Positions 58,764 to 64,000 of a stretch of DNA of 64,000 bases are shown piece by piece. The stretch comes from Streptomyces sp. Q6 (GTDB taxonomy: Bacteria; Actinomycetota; Actinomycetes; Streptomycetales; Streptomycetaceae). Where the stretch lies: positions 3,782,001 through 3,846,000 of the forward strand of contig NZ_CP146022.1 in NCBI RefSeq assembly GCF_036967205.1, in the 5' to 3' direction. The position numbers and the translations under genes were made by a program. How positions within the stretch are numbered: the stretch's first letter is position 1; each line of letters starts with the position of its first letter. The notes beneath the pieces were generated by a model, which saw only the letters and a list, made by a program, of their open reading frames with translations, was not told where the DNA came from and did no database searches.

Positions 58764-61208
58764 TCAGGTCGCGTCCGGCTCCAGCTCGGCGACACCGGTC
58801 ACCCGGTGCAGCGGATACGTACGGACCTCGTCGGCCGTGTGGTCGTACGCGGTGACGAAGCCGCCCTCGACCCGGATCGGGGCGATGACGCGCTGGCTGG
58901 CGGCCCCCTCGGCGTTGACGTAGCCGATCCACAGGCTCTCGCCCGTCATGACCGCGGCCTGCATCGTGGCGAGGGTGTCGGCGGCGGTGGTGCGCGGCAG
59001 CGCGCTGCCTCCCGGGTGGGCGGGCACGGCCGCCTTGCGCGGGGTGGTGGCGGCCATGTCGCCCGCTCTGATCGACCGGATCGCGGCGTCGAGGAGGGGG
59101 CCGTCGGGCAGCGGCGGGCCCTCGGGGACCGGCTCGGGGGCGGTGCGCGGCGGGGTGCGGCGGGCGTGGGCACGGGTGATCATGACGTCGCCGTCGGGGG
59201 TCTCGGCGGCGGGCGCGAATCCCATCGCGCGCAGCCCTTCGAGGAGCGTGCCGGGGTCGGCCTGGGCGGCGAGGACCGTGGGGGCGAGGCGGCGCAGGCG
59301 CAGGGCGGCGGACCGCGAGTCGGCGAGGATCTCGCCGAGCACGGCGTCGTCGTCGCAGCGCACGTAGGCGGAGGCGGCGCCGATCCGCAGGTGTCCGTGG
59401 CGGCGGGCCACGTCGTCGATGAGGTAGGCGAGCGGCTGCGGGACCGGCGTACGGGAGTGCGCGGTCAGGAAGGTGTGCAGGTCGGAGGCGGTGCGGCCGG
59501 CGTCGAGGGCGCGGCGCACCGAGCCCGGCGTGAACCGGTAGACGGTCGCGCCGCCCTTCGACTCGACGTCGGCGAGGACGGCGAGGGTCTCCGCGAGCGG
59601 CCGCTCCAGCGGGCCGGGGGCGACGGCGGTCAGGTCGGCCTGGAGCAGGACGTGGTCGAGCGGCTCGGGCAGCAGGGGGCTGAGGAGTTTCTCGGCGCGG
59701 GCGGCGGCCTCGGCGGGGGTGGCCGCGGCCCCGGTGTCGTCCGGGGAGGCGCCGAGCAGGGCCCGGCCGTGCGCGGAGAGCGCGCCGCGTCCGGTGACGC
59801 CGAGCAGTTCGGCTTCCTCCAGCGTCCAGCGGGCGAGCCGGGTCCGCAGGTCGAGGGCGCCCGGCGAGGGCCTCTCCCAGGTCAGCCGGTCGGTCACGGA
59901 CTCGGGGTCGGGCGCGGCGCCTTCCGGTAGGTCCGCCACCAGGCCGAGCACCCGGCGCCGCACTTCCGGAGCCGCGCTTCGGTCCAGGTGGGGGCCGAGC
60001 GCGGACAGCGTCCGGTCTTTCCCGTCGCGCCCGCCGACCAGACCAGGGGTGCGGGTCGCCGCGAGCCACGCCGCCGCGAGCCGGGTCCAGCGCTCGGCCG
60101 GGGGCCGCTCGGACCACTCGTCGTAGGCGGGTGTCGCCGCGAACCGCTCGTCGGCCTCGCCGTCGGACGCCAACAGGCCCGCCGCGTAGGCGAGTTCGAC
60201 CCAGAAGGCGGCGACCTGCTCGGACGTGTCGAGGGCCGTCGCGGTGCGCTTGAGGTCGCGCACGCTCAGACCGCCGGCCCGCAGCACGGCCGGACCGCCC
60301 TCGTCCCAGTCCTTGAGGAGCTCCTCGACGGTGTCGAGCGCCGTGTGCGCCTGGGCGGCCGCCGCCGCGTCCACCACCTGTGGACGGTGGGTGGCCTTCT
60401 CCCGCACGTCGGGGGCGAGGGGCTCCAGGGTCCGGTGCGCCCGGCCGCCGCGCAGGTGCAGGGCCACTTCGCGGGGCAGCACGACGGTGCCCGGGTTCGT
60501 GGGCACGAGCAGCGCCCGGTCGAGCAGCCAGCGCAGGTGTGCGGCGGGCCGTGCGGTGACCTGCCCGTACGGGGGTCCCCACACGAGCCGGTTCAGTACG
60601 TCGACGGATTCGGCCGGGGCCTCGTCGAGCAGCGCCGACATCCGGTCGGGGGAGGTGAACAGCTGCGTGAGCGCGGCCACCGCCGAGACCGGGTCGTGGG
60701 TGGAGGAGAGTCCGGCCGCCACGACGATCTCCTGGATGCGCCCCGGCGACATGCCCGAGGTCGCCTCGGCCACGGTCGGCCCGAGGCCCGTCGGGGAGGG
60801 GTGCTGCGGAGTCGGAGCGAGCAGCTCACGCGCGGTCCGCACCAGACGCAACTGATCGTCGCCGCCCCACACCAGGGCCTGTTCCCGCAGGGTGGCGACG
60901 GCACCCGGCAGGACGTCGGCGGTGCGCTCGCCGGGCAGCAGCGCGAGCAGTTCGGCATACGTCGCCGGCTCGGGCCCCACCGCGAGCGCCTGCGCCACCT
61001 GCTGCGTGAACCGGTCCAGATGATCCAGGGCCCGGATGACGGAGGCGCGGGTCCCGGCCCGGGTGGCGAGCTGTGTCAGGTCGTTCGGCACGGGCCCGAG
61101 CAGATCGGGCCGGGCCCGCAGGAGCCGCGCCAGTGAGGCGTCGTCCCGGGCGCGGAGCGCTTCCGCGAGGGACCGGGGGGCTGCCGGCTTCTGCTCGTTG
61201 GGGCTCAT
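58764..61208 (-). CDS. Helicase-associated protein with C-terminal WYL domain
   Basis: 814 residues. The central part (about 480-690) matches the XPB-associated DRD-like region (PLLPEPLDHVLLQADLTAVAPGPL, GGATVYRFTPGSVRRALDAG, YLIDDVARRHGHLRIG). The C-terminal 70 residues are a WYL-like ligand domain (SLWIGYVNAEGAASQRVIAP, YDHTADEVRTYPLHRVTGV). There is no ATPase motif. The ATG at 61208 lies seven bases after TACCGT, so leaderless expression is likely. It sits 145 bases upstream of XPB on the same strand; a partner role is inferred from that. Confidence 0.85.
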   Translation of the reverse strand: MSPNEQKPAAPRSLAEALRARDDASLARLLRARPDLLGPVPNDLTQLATRAGTRASVIRALDHLDRFTQQVAQALAVGPEPATYAELLALLPGERTADVLPGAVATLREQALVWGGDDQLRLVRTARELLAPTPQHPSPTGLGPTVAEATSGMSPGRIQEIVVAAGLSSTHDPVSAVAALTQLFTSPDRMSALLDEAPAESVDVLNRLVWGPPYGQVTARPAAHLRWLLDRALLVPTNPGTVVLPREVALHLRGGRAHRTLEPLAPDVREKATHRPQVVDAAAAAQAHTALDTVEELLKDWDEGGPAVLRAGGLSVRDLKRTATALDTSEQVAAFWVELAYAAGLLASDGEADERFAATPAYDEWSERPPAERWTRLAAAWLAATRTPGLVGGRDGKDRTLSALGPHLDRSAAPEVRRRVLGLVADLPEGAAPDPESVTDRLTWERPSPGALDLRTRLARWTLEEAELLGVTGRGALSAHGRALLGASPDDTGAAATPAEAAARAEKLLSPLLPEPLDHVLLQADLTAVAPGPLERPLAETLAVLADVESKGGATVYRFTPGSVRRALDAGRTASDLHTFLTAHSRTPVPQPLAYLIDDVARRHGHLRIGAASAYVRCDDDAVLGEILADSRSAALRLRRLAPTVLAAQADPGTLLEGLRAMGFAPAAETPDGDVMITRAHARRTPPRTAPEPVPEGPPLPDGPLLDAAIRSIRAGDMAATTPRKAAVPAHPGGSALPRTTAADTLATMQAAVMTGESLWIGYVNAEGAASQRVIAPIRVEGGFVTAYDHTADEVRTYPLHRVTGVAELEPDAT

Positions 61209-61294
61209 CTGGTCCACGGTAGCGGGTGGGTTCCCGGGGTCACGTCCCCGCGACGCCGGGTGAGCCGCCCGAGCTCCCGCGGTGAGACGGCGAC

Positions 61295-61319
61295 AGGCCC
61301 GGGGCAGGGCCCCGGGCCT
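61295..61319 (-). terminator. Terminator hairpin after copper ATPase
   Basis: AGGCCCGGGGC (61295-61305) and GCCCCGGGCCT (61309-61319) pair perfectly with a 3-base loop. It lies between the copper ATPase stop (61355) and the WYL gene, both on the minus strand. Confidence 0.75.
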
Positions 61320-61354
61320 CGGTCGCGTCCGCGACAGGATCCGCCGGACAGACC

Positions 61355-63613
61355 TTAGAAGCCGGCCCGGAACCGCCGCAGCCGCAGGCTGTTGGCGACC
61401 ACGAAGACCGAGGAGAAGGCCATGGCCGCCCCCGCGATCATCGGGTTCAGGAGGCCCGCCGCGGCGAGCGGCAGCGCCGCCACGTTGTAGGCGAACGCCC
61501 AGAACAGGTTCGAGCGGATCGTGCCCAGCGTCTTGCGGGAGAGCCGGATCGCGTCGGCCGCCGACCGCAGGTCACCCCGTACGAGGGTGAGGTCGCCGGC
61601 CTCGATCGCCGCGTCCGTGCCGGTGCCCATGGCCAGGCCGAGGTCCGCCTGGGCGAGCGCCGCCGCGTCGTTGACGCCGTCGCCGACCATGGCCACCGAA
61701 CGCCCTTCCTTCTGGAGGCGCTTGACGACGTCGACCTTGTCCTCGGGCAGGACCTCGGCGAAGACGTCCGCCGCGTCGATGCCGACCTCGGCGGCGACGG
61801 ACCGCGCGACCGCCTCGTTGTCCCCGGTCAGCAGCACCGGGCGCAGCCCGAGCGCGCGCAGCCTGCGGATCGCGTCGGCGCTGGTGTCCTTCACCGCGTC
61901 GGCGACCTCCAGGACCGCGCGGGCCTCCCCGTCCCAGGCCACCGCGATGGCCGTACGGCCTGCCGCCTCGGCCGCCGCCTTGGCGCGGGCCAGTTCGACG
62001 GGCAGGTGGATCTCCCACTCGGCGAGCAGCTGCTCGCGTCCGACGAGGACCGCGTGGCCCTCGACGATGCCCTGGACACCGAGCCCGGCGACGTTCGCGA
62101 AGTCCTCGGGGGCGGGCAGTTCACCCGCGTACCCGGCGGCGACGGCGCGCGCGATCGGGTGCTCGGAGGAGTGCTCCAACGCCCCGGCGAGGCGCAGGAC
62201 TTCCTCCGTGTCCGTACCGTCCGTGACGTGCGTGGCGAGCAGCGTCATGCGGCCCGTGGTGACCGTGCCGGTCTTGTCGAGGACGATCGTGTCGACCTCG
62301 CGGGTCGTCTCCAGGACCTCGGGGCCCTTGATGAGGATGCCGAGCTGGGCGCCGCGGCCGGTGCCGACCATGAGCGCGGTCGGCGTGGCGAGCCCGAGGG
62401 CGCAGGGGCAGGCGATGATCAGGACGGCGACGGCGGCGGTGAACGCGGCGGTCAGTCCCGCGCCGCTGCCGAGCCAGAAGCCGAGCGTGGCGACGGCGAG
62501 CGCGATGACGACGGGCACGAAGACGGCGGAGATCCTGTCGGCGAGCCGCTGGGCGGCGGCCTTGCCGTTCTGCGCGTCCTCCACCAGCCGGGCCATCCGG
62601 GCGAGTTGGGTGTCGGCGCCGACCCGGGTGGCCTCGACGACGAGGCGGCCGCCGACGTTGAGCGTGGCGCCGGTGACGGTGTCGCCGGTCGCGACCTCGA
62701 CGGGCACGGACTCGCCGGTGAGCATGGCGGCGTCGACGGCGGAGGAGCCCTCGACGACCGTGCCGTCCGTGGCGATCTTCTCGCCGGGCCGTACGAGGAA
62801 GCGGTCGCCGACCTTCAACTCGCTCACGGGGACGGTCTCTTCACGTCGTCCGTCGCCCCGGAGCACGGTGACGTCCTTGGCGCCGAGTTCGAGCAGGGCC
62901 TTCAGCGCGGCGCCCGCCTTCCGCTTGGAGCGCGCCTCGAAGTAGCGGCCCGCGAGGATGAACGCGGTGACGCCGGCGGCGGCCTCCAGGTAGATGTTCC
63001 CCGCGCCGTCGCCGCGCTCGATGGTGAACTCGAAGGGGTGCGTCATGCCGGGGGTGCCGGCCGTGCCGAAGAACAGCGCCCACAGCGACCAGAGGAACGC
63101 GGCGGACGTGCCGATCGAGATCAGCGTGTCCATCGTGGCGGCGCCGTGCCGCGCGTTGGTGAACGCCGCCTTGTGGAAGGGCCAGGCCGCGTAGGTCACG
63201 ACCGGCGCGGCCAGCGTCAGGGACAGCCACTGCCAGTACTCGAACTGGAGGGCCGGGATCATCGCCATCGCGACGACGGGTACGGAGAGGACGACCGCGG
63301 TGATCAGCCGCTGCCGCAGCGGCCGCAGCTCGTCGGCGTCGGCGGCCCCGTCCGCCTCGCCGCCACCGGAAGCGGCCGGGGGCGTGGGCTCCTGTGCCGT
63401 GTACCCGGTGGCCTCGACGGTCGCGATGAGGTCGGCGACGTCGACGCCGTCCGCGAAGGAGACCTTCGCCTTCTCGGTCGCGTAGTTGACGGTCGCCTCG
63501 ACGCCGTCCATGCGGTTCAGCTTCTTCTCGATGCGGGCGGCGCACGACGCGCAGGTCATGCCGCCGATGGCGAGTTCCACCTGCGCGGGTGGGGCGACGG
63601 TGTGCGCCGACAT
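61355..63613 (-). CDS. copA: Copper-translocating P1B ATPase
   Basis: 752 residues. N-terminal HMA domain with the metal site CASC (Cys21, Cys24), eight helices with CPC at 402-404, phosphorylated Asp446 in [11 protein letters not shown] motif EHSSEHPIA, and MVGDGVND. The transport of Cu(I) out of the cell is the accepted role of CPC pumps. The ATG 63613 follows GAGGAGG. Its promoter has a CsoR-type operator, and it diverges from a His-rich secreted protein. Confidence 0.93.
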   Translation of the reverse strand: MSAHTVAPPAQVELAIGGMTCASCAARIEKKLNRMDGVEATVNYATEKAKVSFADGVDVADLIATVEATGYTAQEPTPPAASGGGEADGAADADELRPLRQRLITAVVLSVPVVAMAMIPALQFEYWQWLSLTLAAPVVTYAAWPFHKAAFTNARHGAATMDTLISIGTSAAFLWSLWALFFGTAGTPGMTHPFEFTIERGDGAGNIYLEAAAGVTAFILAGRYFEARSKRKAGAALKALLELGAKDVTVLRGDGRREETVPVSELKVGDRFLVRPGEKIATDGTVVEGSSAVDAAMLTGESVPVEVATGDTVTGATLNVGGRLVVEATRVGADTQLARMARLVEDAQNGKAAAQRLADRISAVFVPVVIALAVATLGFWLGSGAGLTAAFTAAVAVLIIACPCALGLATPTALMVGTGRGAQLGILIKGPEVLETTREVDTIVLDKTGTVTTGRMTLLATHVTDGTDTEEVLRLAGALEHSSEHPIARAVAAGYAGELPAPEDFANVAGLGVQGIVEGHAVLVGREQLLAEWEIHLPVELARAKAAAEAAGRTAIAVAWDGEARAVLEVADAVKDTSADAIRRLRALGLRPVLLTGDNEAVARSVAAEVGIDAADVFAEVLPEDKVDVVKRLQKEGRSVAMVGDGVNDAAALAQADLGLAMGTGTDAAIEAGDLTLVRGDLRSAADAIRLSRKTLGTIRSNLFWAFAYNVAALPLAAAGLLNPMIAGAAMAFSSVFVVANSLRLRRFRAGF

Positions 63614-63666
63614 GAGGCCTCCTCGGTGATGGAATACCCCGGCCGGGTACCCCTCGACGAGATCCA

Positions 63667-63695
63667 TTTATACCCCTAGGGGGTATCGGGGGCAA
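63667..63695 (-). promoter_or_regulatory. copA promoter with CsoR-type box
   Basis: On the minus strand, -35 TTGCCC (63690-63695), 17-base spacer, -10 TATAAA (63667-63672). The box ATACCCCTAGGGGGTAT (63670-63686) overlaps the spacer and -10. It resembles the CsoR consensus ATACCC-N4-GGGTAT, so apo-CsoR should block polymerase and Cu(I) release it. Confidence 0.75.
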
Positions 63696-63708
63696 GAGGA
63701 TTCCGGAC

Positions 63709-63736
63709 TTGACTTCATACCCCCTGGGGGTATCTT
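63709..63736 (+). promoter_or_regulatory. Divergent promoter with second CsoR-type box
   Basis: -35 TTGACT (63709-63714), 16-base spacer, -10 TATCTT (63731-63736) reading toward the partial secreted gene. ATACCCCCTGGGGGTAT (63717-63733) fills the spacer and meets the -10. Confidence 0.7.
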
Positions 63737-63784
63737 CGTTGTCACGGGCCGCCCGGCCCGCCCCCTCCGGACCCGGGAGTCGTC

Positions 63785-64000
63785 ATGCGCACTGGACTGA
63801 AGATCACCGCCTTCGCCGCCGGCGTCGCCGCCACGTTCGGCACCGCGTACGGAGTGGGGAGCGGGGTCGGCCCCGTCACCGCACAGGAGCGCCCGGCGCG
63901 GGCCCACGGGGACGAGGGCGGCCACGGCGGCCACGAGGAAGGCACCGGAACCGACGCCGCGACCGGGGCCACGGCCGCGAGCACGACGCCCGGCGGCCTC
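63785..64000 (+). CDS. Secreted or membrane-anchored His-rich protein, 3' end outside window
   Basis: The ATG at 63785 has GGGAG five bases upstream, and the frame is open to the last base (72 codons). A hydrophobic N-terminal segment (GLKITAFAAGVAATFGTAYGVG) suggests export or a signal anchor; it is followed by a His/Gly-rich stretch (HGDEGGHGGHEEG) able to bind copper. The start resembles actinobacterial copper-induced secreted proteins. Co-regulation with copA is inferred from the paired CsoR boxes. Confidence 0.75.
   Translation, partial: MRTGLKITAFAAGVAATFGTAYGVGSGVGPVTAQERPARAHGDEGGHGGHEEGTGTDAATGATAASTTPGGL

Overview
This window is a piece of a Streptomyces chromosome. The sequence is very GC-rich throughout, codon third positions are almost all G or C, many genes start with GTG, and gene order and content match core streptomycete loci: dmdR1 beside a phosphosugar SIS gene, pdxH/citA, an AtuA and biotin-carboxylase operon, mqnB-mqnD (futalosine menaquinone pathway), XPB-type helicase and a CsoR-type copper region. 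I see no integrase, insertion sequence, CRISPR array, rRNA or tRNA, and no core genes of a secondary-metabolite cluster. It reads as ordinary chromosome with several regulated catabolic and transport cassettes.

Layout. 1-7.2 kb: end of a PAS/GAF protein; divergent nagS-like SIS gene and dmdR1 with a DasR-like site between them; a bldA-type TTA codon in an alpha/beta hydrolase; pdxH and citA diverging around a palindrome; a near-ideal bidirectional terminator. 7.2-17.4 kb: an eight-gene minus-strand acyl-CoA operon (TIGR03084-like, AtuA, carboxylase beta and alpha, acyl-CoA dehydrogenase, acyl-CoA ligase, enoyl-CoA hydratase, TetR), its first gene preceded by a TetR-type palindrome. 17.4-27.8 kb: PCD-VOC fusion, methyltransferase, hydrolase, EamA/LysR pair, FAD/Fe-S oxidoreductase, serC, a membrane-anchored propeller protein, an SGNH hydrolase. 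27.9-32.5 kb: DUF4097 plus DrrAB-like exporter, divergent from an unusual IS30-HTH/GbsR regulator across an AT-rich array of GTTGCR motifs; aldo-keto reductase. 32.5-40.9 kb: RNA ligase-like ThpR with a 29-residue membrane peptide, MFS/MarR, purine permease, CtpE-like P-type ATPase, secreted protein. 41.1-50.8 kb: sacsin/HSP90-like ATPase, DUF3027, MFS, DUF2771, mqnB-mqnD, cold-shock protein, HAD phosphatase. 50.8-54.7 kb: iron-siderophore ABC operon behind a DmdR-type iron box. 54.7-64 kb: membrane proteins, XPB helicase with a WYL-containing partner gene, copper ATPase divergent from a histidine-rich secreted protein, both promoters carrying CsoR-type boxes in their spacers.

Together the iron parts are linked: DmdR1 (2.2 kb) is the expected repressor of the box at 50.8 kb. 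Four genes (LysR, propeller, IS30-HTH/GbsR regulator, sacsin-like ATPase) carry six apparent single-base deletions, at least five of them in or next to C/G runs; these may be sequencing or assembly errors and should be checked before calling the genes dead.
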